DNA of 64,000 nt from contig CAJUMR010000006.1 of assembly GCA_910587475.1 (NCBI GenBank), positions 30,381 through 94,380 on the forward strand, read 5' to 3'. Source of the stretch: an uncultured Muribaculaceae bacterium. GTDB taxonomy: Bacteria; Bacteroidota; Bacteroidia; Bacteroidales; Muribaculaceae. Shown piece after piece: positions 52,306-61,682 of the stretch; the stretch's first letter is position 1, and every line of letters begins with the position of its first letter. The notes beneath the pieces were generated by a model. That model saw nothing but the letters and a program-made list of their open reading frames with translations. It searched no databases and was not told the origin of the DNA. A program made the translations under genes and the position numbers.

Positions 52306-53664
52306 GGTGCGGAATGCTTCCTCTACTTTCGATACTTCGTGGATGCGTATGCCCTCAGGCGGTGTCTCTGCTCCCTTCAGATTGCCTTTGGGTATGATGA
52401 TGTCGGTCATGCCGAGTTTTGAGGCTTCGGCTATCCTGCGGCTGATGTGTGTCACCGGACGTATCTCTCCGGTGAGTCCCACTTCGCCGGCCATGCAGAA
52501 ACCTCTACCGACGGCCATATCGACGTTGCTCGACAATATGGCGCAGATTACTGCCAGATCGAGCGACGGATCGTTGACTTTCAGTCCTCCCGCTATGTTG
52601 AGAAACACGTCTTTCTGTGCGAGTTTGAAGCCTACGCGCTTTTCGAGCACGGCGAGCAGCATGTTGAGACGGCGGCTGTCAAAGCCGGTCACAGACCGTT
52701 GAGGTGTGCCGTAGGCTGCCGTGCTCACAAGGGCCTGGATCTCGATCAGAAACGGGCGGTTGCCTTCGACGGTAACGCCGACAGACACTCCCGACAGTTC
52801 CTCATCGTTGTGGCTCATGAGCATTTCCGACGGATTGGCCACTTCGCGGAGGCCTCGACGCCCCATTTCATATATCCCGAGTTCCGACGTGCTGCCGAAG
52901 CGGTTTTTGATCGCCCGCAGTATGCGGTACATGTATTGGTGGTCTCCTTCAAACTGTAGAACGGCATCGACTATGTGTTCGAGCACTTTTGGTCCTGCGA
53001 GTGAGCCGTCTTTTGTGATATGGCCGATAAGCAGTACAGGCACTCCGCTTGTCTTGGCGTAAGCCAGCAGACGGGCCGCACACTCTCTCACCTGACTGAC
53101 GCTTCCCGCTGCCGATTCAAGGGCGTCGGAGGCTATCGTCTGTATTGAGTCGACGACAAGGATGCCGGGCTGCAGTTCTTCGATGTGCGAGAAAATGTTT
53201 TCGAGCGATGTCTCGCAGACGATGAAGCAGTTGTCGCTGCCGCGTCCGATGCGGTCGGCGCGGAGCTTGAGCTGTGTGGCGCTTTCTTCTCCCGAAACGT
53301 AGAGTATTGTCTTGGATTTGATCGACAGCAGGTTCTGGAGCACAAGGGTCGATTTGCCGATGCCGGGTTCTCCGCCGAGCAGCACCAGTGAGCCGGCCAC
53401 GAGACCTCCGCCGAGCACTCGGTTGAGTTCGGCCGACGGCATAGCTATCCGTTGTTGGTCGAGTGGCTGGATGTCGTTGACTGACCTCGCTTTGTCGCGG
53501 CCGCGCGACGCTACCGGCGATGGTGAGCGCGAAGGCCCGGTTGCAACCTTTTCTTCGACCATGCTGTTCCACATGCCGCATGACGGGCAGCGGCCTTCCC
53601 ATTTGGGTGACTCTGCCCCGCACGACGAGCAGAACCACATCGTTTTTATCTGTTTCTTGGCCAT
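52294..53664 (-). CDS. radA: DNA repair protein RadA (Sms)
   Basis: 456 residues, normal length. A C4 zinc finger ('CSSCGAESPKWEGRCPSCG') at the N-terminus. The RecA-like core has Walker A 'GGEPGIGKST', the RadA-specific 'KNRFGS' motif (KNRFG) and 'LVVDSIQT'-type Walker B ('GILVVDSIQTIAS'). The C-terminal Lon-protease-like domain follows ('DPSLDLAVICAILSS'). It promotes branch migration in recombination. The gene overlaps the antiporter's end and lies 1 base after the methyltransferase start region, as one unit with it. Confidence 0.96.
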   Translation of the reverse strand: MAKKQIKTMWFCSSCGAESPKWEGRCPSCGMWNSMVEEKVATGPSRSPSPVASRGRDKARSVNDIQPLDQQRIAMPSAELNRVLGGGLVAGSLVLLGGEPGIGKSTLVLQNLLSIKSKTILYVSGEESATQLKLRADRIGRGSDNCFIVCETSLENIFSHIEELQPGILVVDSIQTIASDALESAAGSVSQVRECAARLLAYAKTSGVPVLLIGHITKDGSLAGPKVLEHIVDAVLQFEGDHQYMYRILRAIKNRFGSTSELGIYEMGRRGLREVANPSEMLMSHNDEELSGVSVGVTVEGNRPFLIEIQALVSTAAYGTPQRSVTGFDSRRLNMLLAVLEKRVGFKLAQKDVFLNIAGGLKVNDPSLDLAVICAILSSNVDMAVGRGFCMAGEVGLTGEIRPVTHISRRIAEASKLGMTDIIIPKGNLKGAETPPEGIRIHEVSKVEEAFRTLFA

Positions 53665-53665
53665 G

Positions 53666-54448
53666 TCAATTGCGTGATCTGAGCTGGCGGCAGCGGAATT
53701 GCGACAAGGTGATCGCTGCTGCCGTCGCTACGTTTAACGATTCGGAGGTCGGACGCTCGGGTGGAAACGATGGTATGAGCAGGCGGTGGGTCACACACGA
53801 TGCCACTGCATCTGAGATACCCTGTCCTTCATTGCCGAAAACTATAGCACCCTTGGCTCCGAGATCGGCGGTGTAGATGCTTGGTGCCGAAAGAAATGTT
53901 CCATAGACGGGCGATTGCCAGCCTGAAAGCGTTGCGGGCAGGTCGCAGTAGATGACCTTCACCCTGGCGATGGCGCCCATCGTCGACTGAACTACTTTCG
54001 ACGACCACACGTCGGCGGTGTCGGGCGATGCCAGGATGGTCGTCACCCCCATCCAGTCGCAGAGCCTGATGATAGTGCCGAGATTGCCGGGATCCTGGAT
54101 GCGGTCAAGCACCACTGTCAGCTGATCCTGCAGCGTCGGGGAGTCGGGCTCTGATGCTGCGGGAATTTCATACACCGCCATCACCTGCGAGGCGGTGGTG
54201 AGGTGGGTCATCCGTTCGAGATCTGCGCCTGTGGCTTCAAACATCTGCTCGGGCGACAGACTGGCTATGGTTTCGCCATGACTTTCAATCCATTGTCTAC
54301 GGGCAAACAGATACCTGCATCGGAATGCTCCCGCGGTGTCGCCGACACACTTTGTCCCTTCAGCCACAAAAAGGCCTTCGCGACGCCTGTGCTTGGCTTC
54401 GGAAAGTGATTTGACGAGTTTTCTTAATGCGTTGGTGATTTCGGGCAT
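53666..54448 (-). CDS. SpoU/TrmH-family RNA 2'-O-methyltransferase
   Basis: 260 residues. The N-terminal substrate-binding domain begins 'KLVKSLSEAKHRRREGLFV'; the SPOUT knot carries motif 1-2 'LDRIQDPGNLGTIIRLCDW', 'VFGNEGQGISDAV' and the end motif 'SLNVATAAAITLSQF'. It methylates a ribose in rRNA or tRNA; the exact site cannot be read. The stop is directly followed by radA (1-base gap), so the two are co-expressed. bioB lies 53 bases upstream. Confidence 0.9.
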   Translation of the reverse strand: MPEITNALRKLVKSLSEAKHRRREGLFVAEGTKCVGDTAGAFRCRYLFARRQWIESHGETIASLSPEQMFEATGADLERMTHLTTASQVMAVYEIPAASEPDSPTLQDQLTVVLDRIQDPGNLGTIIRLCDWMGVTTILASPDTADVWSSKVVQSTMGAIARVKVIYCDLPATLSGWQSPVYGTFLSAPSIYTADLGAKGAIVFGNEGQGISDAVASCVTHRLLIPSFPPERPTSESLNVATAAAITLSQFRCRQLRSRN

Positions 54449-54501
54449 CGCTGGGCTTTTATTACTGGTGGTGAGTTTGTTGGGCTTTATTCTGGCAAGC
54501 G

Positions 54502-55479
54502 CTAAAATTTGTAGCCTGCTTCATCAACGAGATTTTTGTCCTCGGCGATTGTAGAGCCGAGTGTCGTCAGCAGATCGCCGACAACGCCTCCGTTGATTCC
54601 GGTTTTCAGGGCTGTGAGCTGTGCGTTGCGGGAGAGGCGTTTGCGTCCTCCGGCAAATCGGAGTTGTGTCCGAGGATGAATGAAGCGGAACAGTGCGATC
54701 GTGTCGAGTATGTCGTCTTCGCTGATCGCTTCCTGAGCCTCGAGCGGAGTGCCCGGGATCGGTGAGAGTATGTTGATGGGGATGGAGTGGGGGGCTACTT
54801 CGCGTAGTTTGAGGGCAAATTCGACACGCTGTCGCCGGTTCTCGCCCATGCCGATGATACCGCCCGAGCACACCTCGAAACCGATCTCCTTGGCTGCATT
54901 GATAGTCTTGATCTTATCTTCGATTGTGTGGGTGGTGCATAGCTTGGCAAAGTGAGATGGCGCAGTCTCGAGGTTGCAGTGATATCTTCTGACTCCTGCG
55001 TCCCAAAGCTGCTGCAGGTCATCGTGGTCGAGAAGTCCGAGCGATGCGCAGGTGAATATGCCGGTTTCGTCTTTGGCTTCGCGAAGCAGCGAGCACATGC
55101 TTTTGAGGGCTTTGCCCTTGACCGCACGGCCACTGGCGACAAGTGAGAAGCGGCGCACCCCTTTCGATTTGTTGTCGCGGGCGGCGGCCATGCATTCGTC
55201 GTGGTTGATCATGTCATAGGTCTCGCAGCCTGTGTTGTGATGCTTCGACTGAGCGCACCATTTGCAGTTCTCGCTGCAAAGTCCTGAACGGGCGTTGACG
55301 ATCGAGCACGAATCGAAAGTCCGCGGACACAAGGCGGCAGTTATTTCGGCTGCTGCATCTCTGATGCTTTGTGATGCGTCGGGGAGCATCTCAGCGAGGC
55401 TGTAGGCCTCGTCTTCGCTTATATTGTCTCCCGAAAGGATCTTTTCTTTCAGGTGTTCTATGTAATCGTTAGATTTCAT
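54502..55479 (-). CDS. bioB: Biotin synthase
   Basis: 325 residues. Radical SAM enzyme inserting sulfur into dethiobiotin. The 4Fe-4S cluster site is C-x3-C-x2-C at Cys68, Cys72 and Cys75 (LCSENCKWC). Further motifs are 'SGGIIGMGENRRQRV' and 'PIPGTPLE' with 'LRFAGGRKRLSR' near the end, all typical. No other biotin genes are near, so bioB is separate from a bio operon here. Confidence 0.96.
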   Translation of the reverse strand: MKSNDYIEHLKEKILSGDNISEDEAYSLAEMLPDASQSIRDAAAEITAALCPRTFDSCSIVNARSGLCSENCKWCAQSKHHNTGCETYDMINHDECMAAARDNKSKGVRRFSLVASGRAVKGKALKSMCSLLREAKDETGIFTCASLGLLDHDDLQQLWDAGVRRYHCNLETAPSHFAKLCTTHTIEDKIKTINAAKEIGFEVCSGGIIGMGENRRQRVEFALKLREVAPHSIPINILSPIPGTPLEAQEAISEDDILDTIALFRFIHPRTQLRFAGGRKRLSRNAQLTALKTGINGGVVGDLLTTLGSTIAEDKNLVDEAGYKF

Positions 55480-55508
55480 TGTTATGTGATGATTGGTAGT
55501 TGTTATTG

Positions 55509-57164
55509 TTAGTGTTGGTAGAGATAGCGTTTGATCGAGCGTTTGGGAGTCTTTTCAAATTCTTCTGTCATCACCTTGCAGTCAGAGATCTGGCTGTATG
55601 ACGGAAGCGATGAGTTGAGTGTCTTGATGTTCTGTTTCATGATGTCGGCGACCTCCGTGTCTGACATATTCTGACGCTTGGCGTTGTCAACGTCAGGATA
55701 GATAAGCGCCACCAGTTTGCCGTCGTGATCGACGATCAATGATTCGCCGACGTAGGGCATCGCATTGAGCTGCATCTCGATTTCCTCGGGATAGATGTTC
55801 TGTCCCGACGGACCGAGTATCATGTTTTTGTCGCGGCCGCGGATATAGAGGAAGCCGTCGGCATCGACGGTGCAGATATCGCCGGTGTTCATCCATCCGT
55901 TGTCAAACACTGAGTCGGTTGCTTCGGGGTTCTTGTAGTATCCCTGCATCACATTGTCGCCTTTGACCCAGAGCACTCCGGGTTGTGTCGACGGCTCGGG
56001 TGAATCGATGCGCAGAGCCATGCGGTCGACGATCTTGCCGCACGATCCTTCGCGCTGTATGTCCCAGGGTGCATAGGCGACCAGAGGGCCGCACTCGGTC
56101 ATGCCGTAGCCGACGGTGTAGGGGAAATGGATGCGGCGCAGAAATTTCTCGACATCATTGTTCAGTCCGGCGCCGCCGATGATTATCTGCTTGAGGTTGC
56201 CACCGAAAACTTCTGTCAGTTTGTCTTTGATTTTTGACAGTAGTTTGTCGTCGAGCAGCGGGATGTTGAGCAGCAGTTTCATCAAGGGTTTGTCGAGCAT
56301 CGGGAAAACGCGCGTGCGTATGATCTTCTCGATGATCAGCGGAACGGTGACGATCAGCTTGGGCTTGACGCGGGCAAATGCGTCCATGATCACGCGGGGC
56401 GACGGAGTGCGGGTGAGAAATGATACGTGGCAACCTTTGACAAACGGATGCAGCAGCTCTACCATCAGACCGAACATATGGGCCAGCGGAAGCATGCACA
56501 CAAGCCCGTCGCCAGGATGGAGAAACGACAGCCCGTCGATGCAGAACTGAACGTTAGACCACAGGTTTCCGTAAGAAAGCATCACTCCTTTCGAGAAGCC
56601 GGTCGATCCGGAGGTGTAGTTGATCAGAGCGAGACGGTCGGCCTCGGGAATGAAGTATTTCACATCGTCGGTGGTGAAGCGTTCGGGATATTTTTCGCCG
56701 AAGAGCTTGTTGAGGTTGTGTCGCGAATTATCGAGATGCTTGTCTTTGCTGAGCAATATCGAATAGTCGTTGATGAGCATCGCTCCTTCGAGTTCGGGCA
56801 TCGCGTCAGGGTCGAGATTTTCCCAGATGGCTGCGTCGGTGAACAATATGCGCGCCTCGCTGTGGGTCACCAGATGGTGGATGTTGTCGGCCTTGAAATC
56901 ATGAAGGATAGGCACTGCCACAGCACCGTAGGTGACAGTGGCAAGAAAGGCGATCGCCCACTGGGCGCTGTTGCGCCCGCAAAGGGCTATCTTGTCGCCT
57001 TGTTTCAGACCTATATTGTCAAACAGTATATGGAGCTTTGCTATTTTGCGTGCCACATCGCGGTATTGGAACGATGATCCGTCGAAATCGGTCAATGCCA
57101 GGTTGTCCCAATTCTCTTTGATGGCATCAGCAATGTATTGATTGATATTGTCTCGTCGTGTCAT
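55509..57164 (-). CDS. AMP-forming acyl-CoA/acyl-ACP ligase
   Basis: 551 residues, ANL superfamily. The phosphate-binding loop reads 'INYTSGSTGFSKGVMLSYGN'; 'YGMTECGPL' and 'NTGDICTVDADGFLYIRGR' follow, with the C-terminal domain starting 'KNMILGPSGQNIYPEEIE'. It activates a carboxylic acid with ATP, most likely a long-chain fatty acid, giving a CoA or ACP thioester. The closest recalled relatives are the Bacteroidales 'long-chain-fatty-acid ligase' proteins. It lies 29 bases upstream of bioB and downstream of a strong terminator. Confidence 0.88.
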   Translation of the reverse strand: MTRRDNINQYIADAIKENWDNLALTDFDGSSFQYRDVARKIAKLHILFDNIGLKQGDKIALCGRNSAQWAIAFLATVTYGAVAVPILHDFKADNIHHLVTHSEARILFTDAAIWENLDPDAMPELEGAMLINDYSILLSKDKHLDNSRHNLNKLFGEKYPERFTTDDVKYFIPEADRLALINYTSGSTGFSKGVMLSYGNLWSNVQFCIDGLSFLHPGDGLVCMLPLAHMFGLMVELLHPFVKGCHVSFLTRTPSPRVIMDAFARVKPKLIVTVPLIIEKIIRTRVFPMLDKPLMKLLLNIPLLDDKLLSKIKDKLTEVFGGNLKQIIIGGAGLNNDVEKFLRRIHFPYTVGYGMTECGPLVAYAPWDIQREGSCGKIVDRMALRIDSPEPSTQPGVLWVKGDNVMQGYYKNPEATDSVFDNGWMNTGDICTVDADGFLYIRGRDKNMILGPSGQNIYPEEIEMQLNAMPYVGESLIVDHDGKLVALIYPDVDNAKRQNMSDTEVADIMKQNIKTLNSSLPSYSQISDCKVMTEEFEKTPKRSIKRYLYQH

Positions 57165-57220
57165 AGTTGAAAAGCGTTGTTTTTACATGTTTAAACGCCG
57201 TATGGCTCAGGAGAGTTCTG

Positions 57221-57259
57221 AAAAACAACGGCTAAGCCCCGCTTTTCGGGGCTTAGCCG
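57221..57259 (-). terminator. Terminator after the sigma/periplasmic-sensor operon
   Basis: A 12-bp perfect stem (57229-57240 with 57248-57259), loop GCTTTTC. On the minus strand it is followed by TTGTTTTT. It ends the ECF operon and separates it from the acyl ligase gene. Confidence 0.92.
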
Positions 57260-57277
57260 GGTATGGTAGGTTATTTG

Positions 57278-57766
57278 TCACTGTCGCTTGCGGCCGTTGT
57301 CGGCGTTCTTGAGCCTGCGGTGATGGATCATCAGTTGCTGGGTGAATTTCCGCTCGGCATTTTTCAAGCGCAGCATTTGCCGTGGCTGGAGTATCGATCT
57401 GAAACGGTCGTAGTATTCAAGTTCGATCTTGCCTTCTTCGCTTTTGAGCTGATACATCGCTCTGGCTGCCGCATCGAGTTGCACGTCGGTGGCTTGTTCG
57501 TCGGAAATGGTGCGTTGCTCAAGATCGCGTGTCTCGGCGTTGAGACGGTTGATGCGGTCTTCCATCTCGTCGTAGGCTGCATAAAAATCGCGTTGCTGCT
57601 CTTTGGTCAGATCAAGTTCCTTGGCGAGGAAGTCGTGTTTGAAGTTGCGGACTTCGCTGAACCATTTTTGCCTGTCGTTTTCGTCAGGCTGGGGAGCCTG
57701 TGCCGACGCTTTGAGAAGAGAGGCGGTCGCTAATAATATCAGCAGAAAAGATAATGCTCTGTTCAT
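57278..57766 (-). CDS. Spy/CpxP-like periplasmic protein
   Basis: 162 residues from the ATG at 57766 (MNRALSF); a TTG at 57775 is weaker. A signal peptide ends 'KASAQ'. The mature part is charged and helical, with the LTxxQ-like motif 'LDLTKEQQRDFYAAY' and a second 'LQPRQMLRLKNAERKFTQQL'. That is the pattern of Spy/CpxP periplasmic chaperones and RpoE-linked metal sensors (CnrX type). The third gene of an ECF operon, 15 bases after the one-TM gene. An envelope-stress role is likely. Confidence 0.7.
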   Translation of the reverse strand: MNRALSFLLILLATASLLKASAQAPQPDENDRQKWFSEVRNFKHDFLAKELDLTKEQQRDFYAAYDEMEDRINRLNAETRDLEQRTISDEQATDVQLDAAARAMYQLKSEEGKIELEYYDRFRSILQPRQMLRLKNAERKFTQQLMIHHRRLKNADNGRKRQ

Positions 57767-57780
57767 GACGTGCAAGGAGT

Positions 57781-58251
57781 TTAGTTGGTCGAATTCACAG
57801 CTGCCGGATCGACAAAAGTCACTTCGTTGTCCGAGTCGCTTTCGAATTCAAGCGATGAACTGTCAAATCCGTCTTCAATCATTTCGTCGATTATGTCCCA
57901 TTGGTTCAGATCGTTGATGACATAGTCGTTGATGAATACATCGTTGCTGATGGCTTCGGCAAGCACCGGATTTTTGTCGATCACCGAGTTTGCATCGGTC
58001 GGCGAGGCCATCAGTGAAAACATTTTGAGCATGCACCACACTCCGGCAAACATTGCCGCAAGATAGACGTAGGGCCGCACGCGGGTCCACAATGTCGGAG
58101 GGGGCAGGATTATTGCTCCGGGGTTTTCAGCCTCGTTGCGTTGCGGCAGTGCTTCTGCCATTTTTGCGGCAAAGGATTCAAAATAACCGTCGGGAACGGT
58201 CATGCCGTCGCGTCGGTTGATTTCGGTCAGTATGTCGCGTTGTTCTTTCAT
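57781..58251 (-). CDS. Single-span membrane protein, probable anti-sigma partner
   Basis: 156 residues from the ATG at 58251. A cytoplasmic N-terminal half with 'VPDGYFESFAAKMAEAL', one membrane helix at about 65-85 and an acidic outer part. Position and topology match an anti-sigma factor, but no zinc-binding HxxxCxxC motif is present. The gene lies between the sigma factor and the Spy-like protein. The 'P.GYFE.F...' block is recurrent in Bacteroidetes genes next to ECF factors, as I recall. Confidence 0.62.
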   Translation of the reverse strand: MKEQRDILTEINRRDGMTVPDGYFESFAAKMAEALPQRNEAENPGAIILPPPTLWTRVRPYVYLAAMFAGVWCMLKMFSLMASPTDANSVIDKNPVLAEAISNDVFINDYVINDLNQWDIIDEMIEDGFDSSSLEFESDSDNEVTFVDPAAVNSTN

Positions 58252-58308
58252 ATCTAACAATTGTAATAGATGCTTGTAGTAGTATTGACTTATCGTGAGG
58301 CTTAAAGT

Positions 58309-58866
58309 TTAATCGTTTTCCAAGAAAAAATTCTCGATTTTTTTCACTGCGAGGTGATATGACGCCTTCAAGGCCCCGACGCTTGTGCCAAGAATGTTCG
58401 ACATGTCTTCGTACTTCATGTCGTCGAAATACTTCATGTTGAACACCAGACGCTGTTTTTCAGGCAGCGACGCGATGGCAGTGCGCAACTTTTTCTGCAG
58501 CTCGTCGCCGTCGAATTCGGTGTCTGATTCGATGGTGCGGACGAGGTCGGCTTCCTGATCGTCGAGCGACAGGTTACGGCGCTTGCGCTCTCGGTCGAGA
58601 AATGTTATGCTTTCGTTGATCGCGATTTTGTAGAGCCATGTCGACAGCCTTGCGTCGCCCCGGAAATTTTCGATCGACGACCATGCTTTCATAAAGGTGT
58701 TCTGCAACAGGTCGTTTGCATCGTCGTGAGACTGAACCATACGTCTGATCTGCCAATAAAGAGGCTCGGAGTAAGTCTTTATGACTTCTCCGAAGGCTTC
58801 GCGGCATGTTTTTGGGTCGCGGAGACGTTGGATCAATTCTTTATTTTCTTCAGGCAGGGAGGCCAT
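58309..58866 (-). CDS. ECF RNA polymerase sigma factor
   Basis: 185 residues. Region 2 ('LLQNTFMKAWSSIENFRGDA', then 'STWLYKIAINES') and region 4 ('LPEKQRLVFNMKYFDDMKYE', then 'VGALKASYHLAVKKIE') are clear. It directs RNA polymerase to specific promoters, in the cytoplasm. First gene of an operon with a one-TM protein and a Spy-like periplasmic protein, divergent from a TonB-dependent receptor. The arrangement suggests a signal from the envelope to the sigma factor. Confidence 0.93.
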   Translation of the reverse strand: MASLPEENKELIQRLRDPKTCREAFGEVIKTYSEPLYWQIRRMVQSHDDANDLLQNTFMKAWSSIENFRGDARLSTWLYKIAINESITFLDRERKRRNLSLDDQEADLVRTIESDTEFDGDELQKKLRTAIASLPEKQRLVFNMKYFDDMKYEDMSNILGTSVGALKASYHLAVKKIENFFLEND

Positions 58867-58895
58867 GTTGGCGGTGACTGGTTTGGTTCGGAGGT

Positions 58896-58903
58896 CAAAT
58901 TTA
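58896..58903 (-). promoter_or_regulatory. -7-like box before the ECF sigma gene
   Basis: On the minus strand the sequence is TAAATTTG, 29 bases before the ATG at 58866. No matching -33 TTTG is at the expected distance. Confidence 0.4.
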
Positions 58904-58967
58904 CAGATAATTTTCCGAAATGACGCAGTCTGATGCTGTGATTTATGATTATTTTGATAATTTGATG

Positions 58968-58975
58968 TAAATTTG
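58968..58975 (+). promoter_or_regulatory. -7 box of the TonB-dependent receptor gene
   Basis: TAAATTTG, 8 bases before the ATG at 58984, so the transcript would be almost leaderless. TTTG at 58953-58956 is too close to be the -33 element. Confidence 0.45.
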
Positions 58976-58983
58976 CAGGCGAA

Positions 58984-61203
58984 ATGAAGTTATCAATTGT
59001 CCTATTCTTGCTTTTGCCTCTGTTGGCGTCAGCATCGATCAATCCGGACGACAGCGTTGGTTCTGGCCATCGTGTCCTCAAGGAGCTGGAAGTGGTCGGT
59101 GTGAAGCAGATGCCTGTGGCTGAGCTTACGGCTACGACGAGGATCAGCACCGGCATGGTGAAGCGTTACGGCATCGCTGATCTCAAGGACATCAGCGTTA
59201 TGGCTCCCAATTTCTATATGCCTGATTACGGGTCGCGGATGACATCGTCGATTTATGTCCGAGGCCTTGGAGCGCGCATGGATCAGCCGATAATCGGTCT
59301 GAGTGTCGACAATGTGCCGGTGATGAACAAGGATGCCTATGACTTCGATGTGGCCGATATTGAGAGCATAGAGGTGCTCCGTGGGGCGCAGGCGCTCCTC
59401 AATGGTAGAAACACGATGGGCGGTCAGGTCAATATTCGCACTCTTTCGCCGTGGAATTACTACGGGCTGAGAGCGATGCTTTCGTACGGACGCAACAATG
59501 ACACACGGGCTTCACTGGGATGGTATCATAAATTTTCTCAGCAATGGGGTAGTGCGCTGACCGGCATGTTCAACATGAACGACGGCTTTTTCAGAAACAG
59601 CTACAACGGGGCCAAAGTCGACCGCGAGCGTGGTGGAGCGTTGAGATGGAAGCTCTATTGGCGCCCGCAGACATGGCTTTCGTTGACCAATGTCGCATCG
59701 GGATCGCTTACTCGTCAGGGTGGCTATCCTTATGAGGCGCTGTCAACAGGACAGATCGCTTACAATGACACATGTTTCTACCACCGCACGACTTTTTCCG
59801 ACGGCTTGACTGTTGCGTGGGCCGGCAAGAGAGTTGTTGTTACTTCGGTAACGACGGCTCAGTATATCGACGACAACATGACTCTCGATCAGGATTTCCT
59901 TCCGGCAGATTATTTCACTCTCACGCAAAAGCGTAAGGAATGGTCGTTTACCGAAGATCTGTTCACCAGGGGCAGCCGCGGGGCTTATGATTGGCTCGGT
60001 GGAGTATTTGCATTTTCAAAATCCGGAAATATGGATGCTCCGGTGACATTTTTCGACACCGGCATCACAAGTCTGATAGAGAATCACCGCAATGAAATGA
60101 ACCCATATTATCCAATACGATGGGATGAGAGGCAGTTTGTGCTCGGAAGTGATTTCAAGCAGAGTTCACGTGGTCTTGCGTTCTATCACGAAAGCACATA
60201 CCGTCACGATCGCTGGACGTTTCAGCTCGGATTGCGCTGGGACAGCGAATGGGTGAGTCTCGATCATCACAGCCAGTGTGCAACCGGTTATGAGACCTTC
60301 AGAAAAAATGACGATGGCACAGTCGAGCCATTCCGTCACACGCCGTTGAATATCAACGACCGCGGTTCGCTCAACGACAATTACATGGAGCTGCTTCCGA
60401 AGTTTGCCGTCGCCTACGATCTGCCTGATTGCAAATTGTATGCGACAGTCAGCAAGGCTTATAAATCGGGAGGCTACAACACTCAGATGTTCAGCGATGT
60501 GCTCCAACAGCGCATCATGCAGTATATGGGAGTGGCGATGACCTACGATCTTGATGAGATTGTAAGTTATGAGCCTGAAAAAAGCTGGAATTACGAAATC
60601 GGGGCAAAGACGAGCATGTTCAACGGGCGCTTGTCGGCCGATCTTGCATTGTTTTTCATCGATTGCCGTGATCAGCAGTTGACGATGTTTCCTCCCGGCA
60701 TGACTACCGGTCGCATCATGACCAATGCCGGCCGCACCCACAGCAAGGGCGTTGAACTGTCGGCTACGTGGCACGCTAACGATGCACTGACATTGCGTGG
60801 CAGCTATGGATACACTCACGCAACATTCCGCAAATTCTCCGATATGAACGGCGACTACAAGGGTAAGCGACTGCCTTATGCCCCGTCGCAAACGCTTTTT
60901 GCAGGAGTCAACTGGTCTCTGCCGTTTTCGATTGGCGGAGCCGTTCCGTCGTTGAATGTGAACGTGAGAGGTGCAGGCGACATTTATTGGAACGAATCCA
61001 ACACTGTCAGACAGCCGTTCTATGCGTTGCTCGGTGCCTCGGCTGCATTGGAAAAAGATTGGTGGAGCCTGAGGCTCTGGGGCGAAAACCTGACGTCGAC
61101 CGACTACAGTACGTTCTACTTCGTGTCGATTGGCAATGCGTTTGTGCAGCGTGGCCGTCCGTGGCAAATCGGCGCTACCCTCCGCATTTCACTCAGCCGG
61201 TAA
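58984..61203 (+). CDS. TonB-dependent outer-membrane receptor
   Basis: 739 residues with a signal peptide (about 1-18). There is no carboxypeptidase-like N-terminal domain, so this is not a SusC-type glycan receptor. The plug domain (about 35-155) has 'ISVMAPNFYMPDYGSRMTSS', 'YVRGLGARMDQP', 'SIEVLRGAQALLNGRNTMGG'. The 22-strand barrel follows, ending 'RPWQIGATLRISLSR'. It imports a metal complex, cofactor or similar ligand with TonB energy. No SusD, siderophore or B12 gene is near; the ECF operon divergent to it is the only lead. Confidence 0.92.
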   Translation: MKLSIVLFLLLPLLASASINPDDSVGSGHRVLKELEVVGVKQMPVAELTATTRISTGMVKRYGIADLKDISVMAPNFYMPDYGSRMTSSIYVRGLGARMDQPIIGLSVDNVPVMNKDAYDFDVADIESIEVLRGAQALLNGRNTMGGQVNIRTLSPWNYYGLRAMLSYGRNNDTRASLGWYHKFSQQWGSALTGMFNMNDGFFRNSYNGAKVDRERGGALRWKLYWRPQTWLSLTNVASGSLTRQGGYPYEALSTGQIAYNDTCFYHRTTFSDGLTVAWAGKRVVVTSVTTAQYIDDNMTLDQDFLPADYFTLTQKRKEWSFTEDLFTRGSRGAYDWLGGVFAFSKSGNMDAPVTFFDTGITSLIENHRNEMNPYYPIRWDERQFVLGSDFKQSSRGLAFYHESTYRHDRWTFQLGLRWDSEWVSLDHHSQCATGYETFRKNDDGTVEPFRHTPLNINDRGSLNDNYMELLPKFAVAYDLPDCKLYATVSKAYKSGGYNTQMFSDVLQQRIMQYMGVAMTYDLDEIVSYEPEKSWNYEIGAKTSMFNGRLSADLALFFIDCRDQQLTMFPPGMTTGRIMTNAGRTHSKGVELSATWHANDALTLRGSYGYTHATFRKFSDMNGDYKGKRLPYAPSQTLFAGVNWSLPFSIGGAVPSLNVNVRGAGDIYWNESNTVRQPFYALLGASAALEKDWWSLRLWGENLTSTDYSTFYFVSIGNAFVQRGRPWQIGATLRISLSR

Positions 61204-61221
61204 TGCCAAGGCATACTGATT

Positions 61222-61656
61222 TCAGTCGGAGGTGTTGACTCCAAGATCGATGGTGTCAGCCGCTGAGATGTCCAGAATTATGAGTCTACCGTCGGTTTCG
61301 GTGGCTTTCACCGGAATACAAGTGTAATCGCTTTGAGGGTCCCATTTGTATTTAACCATATACCAGTTCTCTTTCAGCGGGACAACTGTCAGAGACTGAA
61401 TGCAATGCTTGCAGACGTCCTGTGCATGAATGACAGCGTCGGCATCAAGTTGCTGCGCACTGGACTTGAGTTTTGCGATGAGTTCAGGCGACATGTGGGA
61501 TTGAAGCAGTTTGACATTGGATGTTTCATCATTCTCAAGGTTGTTCATATATGCGATATAAAAATCCTTGATGCTCATTTCGCACTGACCATGACCTTGA
61601 AATGCGAACATTGATAAAACTGCCGTAAGCAGCATTTTGAAAAATAGACGCTTCAT
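61222..61656 (-). CDS. Small secreted protein (DUF3828-like)
   Basis: 144 residues with a signal peptide of about 22 residues (ends GHGQ). The 'IKDFYIAYMNNLEN' start and 'LIAKLKSSAQ' segment resemble the DUF3828 family; the likeness is from memory. Two cysteines in 'DVCKHC' form a CxxC-like pair. The function is unknown. It lies convergent to the TonB receptor, 18 bases past its end, and 26 bases after the two-TM gene. Confidence 0.65.
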   Translation of the reverse strand: MKRLFFKMLLTAVLSMFAFQGHGQCEMSIKDFYIAYMNNLENDETSNVKLLQSHMSPELIAKLKSSAQQLDADAVIHAQDVCKHCIQSLTVVPLKENWYMVKYKWDPQSDYTCIPVKATETDGRLIILDISAADTIDLGVNTSD

Positions 61657-61682
61657 TGACGGAGGGTTGATGTTGTTTTAGA

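Noticed and set aside
60166..61167. A 333-codon minus-strand frame inside the TonB receptor gene
   Set aside because: The receptor's barrel and terminal strand are intact on the plus strand; the antisense product is rich in Arg, His and Cys without domains.
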